From Tyzzerella sp. (GTDB lineage Bacteria; Bacillota; Clostridia; Lachnospirales; Lachnospiraceae): a stretch of 64,000 nucleotides of DNA. The DNA lies in the NCBI GenBank assembly GCA_017465565.1, contig JAFTWA010000019.1, positions 43,409 through 107,408 on the forward strand. Reading direction: 5' to 3'. Below the pieces are notes generated by a model. That model was not told where the DNA came from and did not search any database. It saw only the letters and a list, made by a program, of their open reading frames with translations. Both the position numbers and the translations under genes were made by a program. This document shows positions 45,132 through 52,539 of the stretch, piece after piece; position 1 is the first letter of the stretch, and every line of letters starts with the position of its first letter.

Positions 45132-47126
45132 CTATCTGCTTTCTTCCTTCAATACAACCACTGTTCTTGCTGGTAAGTAGCATGTAAATCCTATCGTACC
45201 ATTCAGTGTTCTCTTTGCTTCGTATACATATTCCTTATCCACTCTGCCATGACCACCAAAAGCAGTATCGTCAGACGAAAGAACTACTTTATACTTTCCT
45301 TCTTTGGCTACTGGAATATAATATTGCTCAAAAGATTTTGTTGGATGGAAATTAAAAGCAAATACTACTTTTCCTTTGTTATAAATGATTGTCTTATCAT
45401 CTTGTCCCATCCATCTGTTTTCAGGTTTCTTACTAAGGAGACGTTCTCTTCTAATTAAGTGAATCATCTCTTGATCAAATTCATTGAGTTCATGGTAATG
45501 AAGGGTTGTATCTTCTACCAGATTCCACTGACGTCTGCAATAGTGGTGACTCCAGCCATTACCTTCTCTTGGGAAATCAATCCATTCTGGATGTCCAAAT
45601 TCATTGCCCATGAAGTTAAGATATCCTTCCCCTGCCAATGTAGAAGTCAGCAGACGAATCATTTTGTGGAGTGCAAGACCCCTGTCAATTACTGGAGTTC
45701 TTTCACCAAATTTGCTCATGCCAGTGTACATTTCTGCGTCGCACAGGCGGAACATAATCGTCTTATCACCAACTAATGCCTGGTCATGGGATTCTGCATA
45801 ACCGATATTCTTTTCTTTTGGTCTGCGGTTTGTAAGCTCATACCAAATCTTGTGAATATCCCAGTATTCGTCTGGTGTCTCTTTTAATATCTTAATCCAA
45901 AGGTCTGGTACACCCATTGATAAACGATAATCAAATCCGATACCGCCATCCTCAATCTTGATACACATACCCGGCATACCTGACATATCCTCTGCGATTG
46001 AAATTGCTTTTGGATTCACTTCATGAATCAATTCATTTGCCAATTGCAAATATGTAATCGCCTCTACATCTGTGTTCAATGAGAAATACATGCTGTAATC
46101 TGTAAATGCGCTTCCAAGCCCATGGTCATTGTATAACATAGATGTCACACCATCAAAACGGAATCCATCAAAGTGGAACACATCCATCCAATATTTAATA
46201 TTAGATAACAAGAAATGAAGTACTTGATTTTTTCCGTAATTGAAGCATTTTGTTCCCCACGCACTGTGGTCTCCCTTTGGACCATCATGGAAATACTGAT
46301 ATTCTGTACCATCAAATTGGTTGATACCTTCGTTTGTATTCTTGACAGCATGGGAATGTACCACGTCCAGTAATACACAAATTCCCATCTCATGTGCTTT
46401 GTTAATCAGCTCTTTCAGTTCATGGCTATATCCATAACGCGAAGAAGCCGCAAAGAAATTTGATACCTGATATCCAAATGAACCGTAATATGGATGCTCC
46501 ATAATAGCCATAATCTGGATTGTGTTATATCCTAATTTCTTAATTCTTGGCAAAGTCAATTCCATGAATTCTTTATAGCTTCCAACATCATATTTTTCCT
46601 GCGCCATGCCAATATGGCACTCGTAGATAAGCGGAGTCTGTGGTATCTTGAATTTCTCATCGGTCCATGGGAATGGAGCAAATGTTTCTTCAATCTCTGC
46701 ACAGAAGGTGCGGTCCTCAACATTCTGCACTACTCTTGTCGCATAAGAAGGGATTCTGCGTAATTCTTGTCCATTGTGAATCACAACAGCCTGAACCTTC
46801 TGCCCTACTTTCAAAGCATCTTTCCCTTTCAGCTCTACTTCAAAAACATCGTTTTCAAGTCGTTTCATTGGACAACTTCTTGCATCCCAGTTATTAAAGT
46901 CACCGGTAAGATACATTGCTTCTGCTGCTGGTGCCCACTCACGGTATACCCAGCCTTTTTTTGTACGATGGAAACCATAATATTGATATCCGTTAGCAAA
47001 ATCCGCAATACTTTTTGATTCTCCTAACAGTTCTTTTCTCTTTTTTTCATAATTATCCATTCGCAGATTGATATCCTGCTCATAATCCTTAAGATAAGGG
47101 TCAATTTTTAAAATTTTATATGACAT
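45132..47126 (-). CDS. glgB: 1,4-alpha-glucan branching enzyme (GH13), second copy
   Basis: A 664-residue paralogue of the enzyme at 26089, with the same layout: N-terminal CBM48-like domain (WVYREWAPAAEAMYLTGDFN), barrel with DGFRFDGVTSM, IAEDMSGMPG and ESHDQALVGDKT, and C-terminal beta domain. Both are of the eukaryote-like type. GAGGAGGAAGCT before the ATG at 47126 fixes the start. Co-transcribed with the PurF-like gene. Confidence 0.94.
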   Translation of the reverse strand: MSYKILKIDPYLKDYEQDINLRMDNYEKKRKELLGESKSIADFANGYQYYGFHRTKKGWVYREWAPAAEAMYLTGDFNNWDARSCPMKRLENDVFEVELKGKDALKVGQKVQAVVIHNGQELRRIPSYATRVVQNVEDRTFCAEIEETFAPFPWTDEKFKIPQTPLIYECHIGMAQEKYDVGSYKEFMELTLPRIKKLGYNTIQIMAIMEHPYYGSFGYQVSNFFAASSRYGYSHELKELINKAHEMGICVLLDVVHSHAVKNTNEGINQFDGTEYQYFHDGPKGDHSAWGTKCFNYGKNQVLHFLLSNIKYWMDVFHFDGFRFDGVTSMLYNDHGLGSAFTDYSMYFSLNTDVEAITYLQLANELIHEVNPKAISIAEDMSGMPGMCIKIEDGGIGFDYRLSMGVPDLWIKILKETPDEYWDIHKIWYELTNRRPKEKNIGYAESHDQALVGDKTIMFRLCDAEMYTGMSKFGERTPVIDRGLALHKMIRLLTSTLAGEGYLNFMGNEFGHPEWIDFPREGNGWSHHYCRRQWNLVEDTTLHYHELNEFDQEMIHLIRRERLLSKKPENRWMGQDDKTIIYNKGKVVFAFNFHPTKSFEQYYIPVAKEGKYKVVLSSDDTAFGGHGRVDKEYVYEAKRTLNGTIGFTCYLPARTVVVLKEESR

Positions 47127-47243
47127 AGCTTCCTCCTCTGACATATGAAATCTAAATGTTGTATTACAATCATTCTCATTTTACACTATTTGTCCATGTT
47201 AATAAATAAAAAAATTTATAAAATAAAAAGAATTTTTCGGATA

Positions 47244-47272
47244 TTGTAACAACTTGGAAAATAGAATATAAT
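47244..47272 (+). promoter_or_regulatory. sigma-A promoter of the 341-aa hypothetical gene
   Basis: TTGTAA (47244-47249) and TATAAT (47267-47272) with a 17-base spacer, about 40 bases before the GTG start. Confidence 0.75.
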
Positions 47273-47314
47273 GATTATGTATATACTTATTTACAGAAGA
47301 AAGTTGGTGACACC

Positions 47315-48340
47315 GTGAAACTTACGCAAAACGACAATTATAAAGTGGCATTGGAAATAACTGGATGCAACGGCATGGAGTATCCATTTTATTCTTCTAA
47401 AATTGTAGAATGCAACAACCTGGAACTGCTGCATGCAATTCTGACCTGTGGTATGCCTTCTCAGTTTTTATCTCCATGGCATCACGAAAAAAGAACGCAG
47501 GAATTCATTTCAAAGATTTCCATGGTTGAGACAAATCTCACAGCCAGCGACGGATATCTGATCAAATCGCCTGCGACAGAGTACCTGGATGCAAGTGAAA
47601 AAAGTGTTAACGCCTACTATTTAGGCTTAATCTTCACAAAATTATTCAGCATGAAAGAGTTTGATATCGATTATTTCCTGCATACCTCTTTATTTGAGCA
47701 AGTTTACGGAAAAGAGGCCTTCACATGCAGTGGCCGCAAAAAACCAGCTTTTGTAGGATATAAAAAATCAAAGGACGAATGGAGCATCTGGGAATCTACC
47801 GGAAGGCGTGACCATGCACCAAAAGCCCTTGACGATGCCTATAATCAAGTACTTGCCATCAAAAATGTAAATGGTCAGGCACCGGGCTATGCAATGGCAT
47901 GTATGACCTATTTTGACACCAAGCACGGGGAGCTGCAGGGAATCTTACGCAATGCTGCCGTAGGCAAGAAAGCGGATATCATCTTTGATAAGGAACAATT
48001 CCTTACATTATACTATCGTCACATCTGCGAGATTTTCGATGAATCGCTTCGCCGCAAACCATTCGATAGTGTAATCGACTATATTGATGGTTATTTAGAA
48101 ATTGAATTAGAGCTCTTTGGATTAAATATTGACAGCTCTGACAAAGACGAATATCTGAGAAAAAGACGTATCAAGCTTGGCGTACCAAAAGATATCCTTG
48201 GATATTTCCAATATAACAAGGGGCGCTTTACAGAGGATGACACGATTACTGCGATTGTAGAGAATTTACAGGTAAACACGGATTTTCAAGATAAGAATTT
48301 CTTTATGGGCAGAGATGGTATATATTTCCGCATTATATAA
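47315..48340 (+). CDS. conserved hypothetical protein
   Basis: A 341-residue soluble protein without signal peptide or membrane segment, starting with GTG. I do not recognise a domain. The composition is ordinary, with mixed alpha/beta pattern and short motifs such as FLSPWHHEKRTQEFI, WESTGRRDHAPKALDDAY and GVPKDILGYFQYNKGRFTED. It has its own promoter and is divergent from glgB. Confidence 0.75.
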   Translation: MKLTQNDNYKVALEITGCNGMEYPFYSSKIVECNNLELLHAILTCGMPSQFLSPWHHEKRTQEFISKISMVETNLTASDGYLIKSPATEYLDASEKSVNAYYLGLIFTKLFSMKEFDIDYFLHTSLFEQVYGKEAFTCSGRKKPAFVGYKKSKDEWSIWESTGRRDHAPKALDDAYNQVLAIKNVNGQAPGYAMACMTYFDTKHGELQGILRNAAVGKKADIIFDKEQFLTLYYRHICEIFDESLRRKPFDSVIDYIDGYLEIELELFGLNIDSSDKDEYLRKRRIKLGVPKDILGYFQYNKGRFTEDDTITAIVENLQVNTDFQDKNFFMGRDGIYFRII

Positions 48341-48344
48341 AAAC

Positions 48345-48373
48345 TTGACAAAACTGGAAATATATAATATATT
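48345..48373 (+). promoter_or_regulatory. promoter of the DUF6465 gene
   Basis: A consensus TTGACA (48345-48350) and TATATT (48368-48373), 17 bases apart. It starts just after the stop of the gene upstream. Confidence 0.7.
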
Positions 48374-48420
48374 AAATCGGTGATTTCAGAAGTTTAGAAA
48401 TTATAGGAGGTATTATCATT

Positions 48421-48621
48421 ATGGCAAAGACATCTTTATTCGTTGAATACAACGGAAATCAAGTAGAAGATAAAGCAATCGTTGCTGCTGTTAAAAAAGA
48501 GTGGACAGAAGCTGGTAATAAAGTTGGTGACATCAAGACTATGGAATTGTATGTTAAACCAGAAGAAGCTGCTGTTTACTACGTAATTAACGAAACAGAA
48601 TCTGGAAAAGTAAATTACTAA
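48421..48621 (+). CDS. DUF6465 family small protein
   Basis: A 66-residue protein of the DUF6465 family (KTSLFVEYNGNQVEDKAIVA start, MELYVKPEEAAVYYVIN core), common in clostridia and of unknown function. TAGGAGGTATTATCATT gives a strong ribosome site; with the consensus -35 box this suggests high expression. Confidence 0.85.
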   Translation: MAKTSLFVEYNGNQVEDKAIVAAVKKEWTEAGNKVGDIKTMELYVKPEEAAVYYVINETESGKVNY

Positions 48622-48627
48622 TCAATT

Positions 48628-48852
48628 ATGAACCCATTAGATTTGATGCAGTTTAAAAGACTTTGGGATGAATTTACTGGACGACATCCAAAATTTCCAT
48701 TGTTTTTAAATGCAGTCGCACAAAATGGAATCACAGAAGGGACTATCATCGAGGTACAAATCAAAAGACCGGATGGCAAAGAGTTCTCTTCAAATCTCAA
48801 ACTCTCGAAAGAAGATATGGAATTATTCCAGAAAATGAAAGATATGAGATAA
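48628..48852 (+). CDS. small hypothetical protein
   Basis: A 74-residue protein (LMQFKRLWDEFTGRHPKFPL start; GTIIEVQIKRPDGKEFSSNL core), probably helix-strand. It follows the DUF6465 gene by six bases and shares its terminator. No known function. Confidence 0.75.
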   Translation: MNPLDLMQFKRLWDEFTGRHPKFPLFLNAVAQNGITEGTIIEVQIKRPDGKEFSSNLKLSKEDMELFQKMKDMR

Positions 48853-48859
48853 TACATAA

Positions 48860-48899
48860 AGAGCTATCGCACTAATTTCTTAGTGTGACAGCTCTTTTG
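48860..48899 (+). terminator. rho-independent terminator
   Basis: AGAGCTATCGCACTAA pairs with TTAGTGTGACAGCTCT with a four-base loop, followed by TTTTGTTTTG. Confidence 0.88.
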
Positions 48900-48917
48900 T
48901 TTTGTTCATATAAATCC

Positions 48918-49619
48918 TTAATACGCAAGCGCTTCTTCACGAGTAAGCCAGAAATGGATTCCTGTAGTAGAATCCTGCCATCTGTCCTCATTAAAATCCA
49001 GCACTTCCACCCACTGCCCTTTCCGGTAAACGAAGTTCTCATCTACCAGCGACCACGCCTCCTCATATTGTTCCTTGTAATCAAAACTCTTGATGGTCAA
49101 CACCTTAGCTTTGCTACATCTGCAGGAATTTCTTGTAGCAGAAGTCCGCTTCGCATCTGCGGGAATCAAGAGCTGAACCAACCGATTCCCAAAACACTTC
49201 TTATACCCTAAAAACGGCCCCGTCTCAGGACAATGAAGTTTAAACCACTTTGTTTCTTCGTTATGAATAATGCCATCCAGTTTGGCATATTCCAGCACTG
49301 CTGCAAACAGGTCTGCGCCTTCAATATTGGCATCTGTCAAATCATTGTACCGCATAGCGACTGTCTTTAGATTTGCATATTTCAAATTTGCTCCTCGAAA
49401 AGTACATTCCTCACACCATGCATTCTCCAGACTGCTATAGCTTAAATTCGCCTTGTCAAAACAGACATTCCGAAAGGTGCTGAGTGAAAAATCCATGCAT
49501 CTTAAATCCCATCCACTTAAATCGGCGTCTTTGAGCTCAATTTCCCCTACTTGGTACATTTTTCCCGAGGTCCGTTCTGCCATCATCTTTTTCAATTCTT
49601 CTACGGTAATCTCTCTCAT
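48918..49619 (-). CDS. pentapeptide repeat protein with DUF5758-like end
   Basis: A 233-residue protein. Residues about 28-115 are pentapeptide repeats (ADLSG, ANLSY, ANLKY, ANIEGADLF), a right-handed beta helix. The C-terminal 100 residues contain KVLTIKSFDYKEQYEEAWS and IHFWLTREEALAY, typical of proteins that carry a DUF5758-type domain. Role unknown. GGAGGTGTGTC precedes the ATG. Confidence 0.82.
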   Translation of the reverse strand: MREITVEELKKMMAERTSGKMYQVGEIELKDADLSGWDLRCMDFSLSTFRNVCFDKANLSYSSLENAWCEECTFRGANLKYANLKTVAMRYNDLTDANIEGADLFAAVLEYAKLDGIIHNEETKWFKLHCPETGPFLGYKKCFGNRLVQLLIPADAKRTSATRNSCRCSKAKVLTIKSFDYKEQYEEAWSLVDENFVYRKGQWVEVLDFNEDRWQDSTTGIHFWLTREEALAY

Positions 49620-49652
49620 GACACACCTCCAAGTACTGGGTTTGCAATTCTG

Positions 49653-50096
49653 CTATGTCTGCACCTCTGCTCCACACTCCATACAATATGGAATATTCGG
49701 GTCACATTCCATTCCACATATCGGACAATATTTAATATTATCCTGCTCCTTTGTATCAACAATTCCGGTCTCAATCCCTTCACGAAGCTTCTCTATTACT
49801 GCTGCCGCGTAGCCATTGATTTTCTTATTCTGTTGGCTAACTTCCATAGTCGGATACGACTCTTGTAAACTTTTTAATATCTTTTGAAACTTTTTCACAT
49901 CTTCAAACACTAGTGTAACATTATATACTTGGTCACTTTTTACAATCAGTGTAATATTACGAAGCTCCTCACAGTGAAGACAGGCGTAAATTTCTTTCAC
50001 CGCAACACTTGTCTTATTTTCAATAATCAGATTCTGTTCCCCGAATTCTATTGTCTGGAATTGCTGAGGTTTTTTATTAACAATACAGTAATTCAT
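49653..50096 (-). CDS. zinc-ribbon protein of unknown function
   Basis: A 147-residue protein with a beta-rich N-terminal domain resembling a PH-like fold and a C-terminal zinc ribbon CPICGMECDPNIPYCMECGA (two CxxC). It begins three bases after the esterase stop and precedes the pentapeptide gene by 33 bases. Function not known. Confidence 0.72.
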   Translation of the reverse strand: MNYCIVNKKPQQFQTIEFGEQNLIIENKTSVAVKEIYACLHCEELRNITLIVKSDQVYNVTLVFEDVKKFQKILKSLQESYPTMEVSQQNKKINGYAAAVIEKLREGIETGIVDTKEQDNIKYCPICGMECDPNIPYCMECGAEVQT

Positions 50097-50099
50097 CTT

Positions 50100-50936
50100 C
50101 TAAAATCCCATCATCTTAAGCCATGATTTCATATCGTCCACCCATTTTCCTGCGCGGGCGGCCTTCGCATTCAATGGCTCTACGTATACTTGGTCATCCG
50201 CAATGGATAAGCCATGTGCTCCGAATGGATAAATATGTAATTCAAATGGTATCTTGTGTTCGCGAAGTGCTTTTGCATACAATAAACTATTTTCTACCGC
50301 AACAAGCTCGTCTTCCGCTGTGTGCCACAAAAATGTAGGCGGCGTTTTATCTGACACAACAAGGTGGCAAGAAACACCTTTTTCTTCCAAATCTACTGGT
50401 GTATGCCCGCCGACAAAAGTATTTACGGTTCCTGCATGTGTGTATTTAGGGTCTGCAGTGATAACTGGATAGCTTAGAATACTTGCCTGTACAGGTTTGC
50501 TTTCTGGAAACATCTCACGCACCTCTGGACAATCATATCTATTTGAATATTGCGCCGCACAATGCCCACCTGCTGAAAAACCAATAATAGCCACTCTTGA
50601 CGCATCTGCGTGCCATTCCTCTGCATATTTATGAATCAATTCCATCGCCCCTGCAACCTCACGCAATTGCTGCGGGAAGCCATGTGGATTTACTGAGTAT
50701 TTTACGACAAACACGCGGTAGCCCTGTGGAAGGAATTGCATTGCAATCACATCACCCTCACGCTCACTTGTATAGCCATATCCGCCGCCTGGGCACACCA
50801 CGATGCACGGGAACTTCTTATCACCTAAATTATGCTCCATGATTGTATCTGGAATGTAGCAGTCTACATAAGCATTACATCCGTTTTCTCCCAGCTGTGG
50901 AAAATGGTCTTTTAAATAAATTTTCTCAAATTTCAT
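50100..50936 (-). CDS. alpha/beta hydrolase (acetyl-xylan esterase-like)
   Basis: A 278-residue esterase. The oxyanion region VCPGGGYGYTSEREGD, the nucleophile GFSAGGHCA, the Asp in TPPTFLWHTAEDELV and the His in YPFGAHGLS form a full catalytic set. It is cytoplasmic (no signal peptide) and resembles BD-FAE type esterases that deacetylate sugars. GGAGGAGACTAAC precedes the ATG at 50936. Confidence 0.87.
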   Translation of the reverse strand: MKFEKIYLKDHFPQLGENGCNAYVDCYIPDTIMEHNLGDKKFPCIVVCPGGGYGYTSEREGDVIAMQFLPQGYRVFVVKYSVNPHGFPQQLREVAGAMELIHKYAEEWHADASRVAIIGFSAGGHCAAQYSNRYDCPEVREMFPESKPVQASILSYPVITADPKYTHAGTVNTFVGGHTPVDLEEKGVSCHLVVSDKTPPTFLWHTAEDELVAVENSLLYAKALREHKIPFELHIYPFGAHGLSIADDQVYVEPLNAKAARAGKWVDDMKSWLKMMGF

Positions 50937-51172
50937 GTTAGTCTCCTCCATAATAGTTGTTACCCCTATTGTAGCCCTTTACACAAAAAAAGAAAAGGGA
51001 TTTCTACCCTTTTTCTTCTAAATCCATAACTGCCAATAGAGCCAACTGGTTAAGATTTGGCTAAGATTCACCAAGATTTAACTAAGAAACCTTTACTTTC
51101 ATTTATTCCTCCTTTTTTTCTGCTAGAATGTACTCAATTTCGAAAAATATCACATCGAGGAGGAATAAAGTG

Positions 51173-51316
51173 ATGAATATATTAATCTACCCTATTGTAA
51201 TTTTGTATGCTATTCTAGGCGGAGGCACTACCATTGCTATCACTGGATATTTATTTGTAGTACTTGCCCAGAAAATTGCAAGAAAAATCAAATACGGCGC
51301 TTCGCTGTACGGCTAG
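51173..51316 (+). CDS. 47-residue single-helix membrane peptide
   Basis: A short frame with GAGGAGG six bases before its ATG, one hydrophobic helix of about 27 residues (ILIYPIVILYAILGGGTTIA) and a basic tail (KIARKIKYG). The strong ribosome site and following terminator support expression. Function unknown; too short for usual gene callers. Confidence 0.65.
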   Translation: MNILIYPIVILYAILGGGTTIAITGYLFVVLAQKIARKIKYGASLYG

Positions 51317-51353
51317 ACAATTCTTTGTAACATAATAGATTTTCACTTCGTCA

Positions 51354-51388
51354 AAATTCCCTTACGAATTCGTGAGGGGATTTCTTCT
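51354..51388 (+). terminator. rho-independent terminator
   Basis: AAATTCCCTTACG pairs with CGTGAGGGGATTT (one or two mismatches), loop AATT, then CTTCTT. It ends the small membrane peptide transcript. Confidence 0.75.
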
Positions 51389-51495
51389 TAAACCTAATTA
51401 AGTTCTTTTACTGTGTTTCCAGTTTATTGCTTTTCAGCGAGAGCCGCTTGTACTGTTGTAAATCACGGGTGGTACACCGGATGTCTCTTCTTTAG

Positions 51496-52271
51496 TTACA
51501 CTTTACCTAAATGTTTTAAGCATTTGCTTGGAAGCTTATTATTCATCGTCAAAGCAAAAATAATTGTCACAACCGCACTTGCTGTAGAAGCAAAAAATGC
51601 TGTCAGAAACACACCGTTCAGTTGCCATATCGGTGTAAGAATAAATAGAAATCCAATCGGAAACACAAGCGTACCAAAGAACGATGTAAGCAAGGAACGC
51701 ACAGGACATTCAAGTGCCGTAAAGAATGATGAAAAGCACATATCTACCCATCCTGTAATGTAAGAAATCGAGAACAATTTCATGCCCACAATGCTAACTG
51801 TTAGAAGTTCTGTGTCTTCTGGTTTAACAAACATAGGAGCGACATATTGACCAACAAGCATCATAAAAAGTAATGATGCAATAGAAAGAACGATTGCTCC
51901 AAAAACCATTCGCTTAAAGATTGCTTTTACCCTGTCCATAAGCCCTGCACCGTAACAATAACTGATAGCAGGTTGAAGTGCATCGCACATGCCAAACACA
52001 AGGATACCAATAATATTGTCTACGTACATAATGACCGAGAAGGCGGCCAAACCTGTTGTTCCACCGTATTTGAGCAGAAAGAAATTGTATGCCAAGGCCA
52101 TAATAGATACAGAAATATTGCTAAAGAACTCGCTCGAACCATTAGCAAGAATGTGAAAAAATACGGACGAAGATACTTTACCTGCGGCATAGTACAAATC
52201 CATTCTTTTGCCATGAAACATCCAAAGAGTAACTTTGTTGGTGGCATTTTCTTGAAAATCTCGGAATCCAT
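51496..52271 (-). pseudogene. MATE transporter with large internal deletion
   Basis: The ATG at 52271 with GAGGAGG reads MDSEIFKKMPPTKLLFG, the start of a MATE pump. The frame is then lost, and a second frame from about 52210 carries the C-terminal half (AAGKVSSSVFFHILANGSSEF to the end), with about six helices. Some 190 residues in the middle are missing. It cannot be a working transporter, although its promoter and structured leader are intact. Last in the B12 locus but with its own promoter. Confidence 0.8.
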
Positions 52272-52284
52272 ATTAACCTCCTCA

Positions 52285-52418
52285 AAAACAAAAACTCGGC
52301 CATTACACTTCTGTAATAACCGAGCTCACTCGACATCTTATCCAACAGGCGGCCTGCAAGCATTGTGCTTACTATCCCCTACACTACGGTGTACTGTCCT
52401 CCGATGACCTATTTCTTT
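52285..52418 (-). promoter_or_regulatory. structured 5' leader with terminator, candidate attenuator of the MATE gene
   Basis: About 150 bases lie between the promoter and the ATG at 52271. The leader has an internal inverted repeat (ACAGTACACC, GTAGTGT) and ends in a strong hairpin (52295-52324: CTCGG..ATTACA, loop GAAG, TGTAAT..CCGAG) followed by TTTTTGTTTTT, directly before the ribosome site. A terminator in that place implies conditional read-through by a riboswitch, leader peptide or antiterminator. I could not match the aptamer to a known class. Confidence 0.65.
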
Positions 52419-52424
52419 TTGCTA

Positions 52425-52453
52425 ATTGTAGTGCCATTTATCATACTTGTCAA
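52425..52453 (-). promoter_or_regulatory. consensus sigma-A promoter of the MATE leader
   Basis: TTGACA (52448-52453), 17-base spacer, TACAAT (52425-52430) on the minus strand. It makes the MATE gene independent of the riboswitch-controlled operon. Confidence 0.8.
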
Positions 52454-52539
52454 GTCATTCGACAAATTCAAGCATGTTTAATCCATTATACCATACGTCC
52501 ATTCATCTTCAGCTAAAAATCCAGCAATGGAAAATATGC

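Noticed and set aside
52285-52418. MATE leader as a second cobalamin or known-class riboswitch
   Set aside because: It lacks the B12 box and I could not match it to TPP, purine, guanidine, Mn2+, THF or ZTP aptamer motifs.
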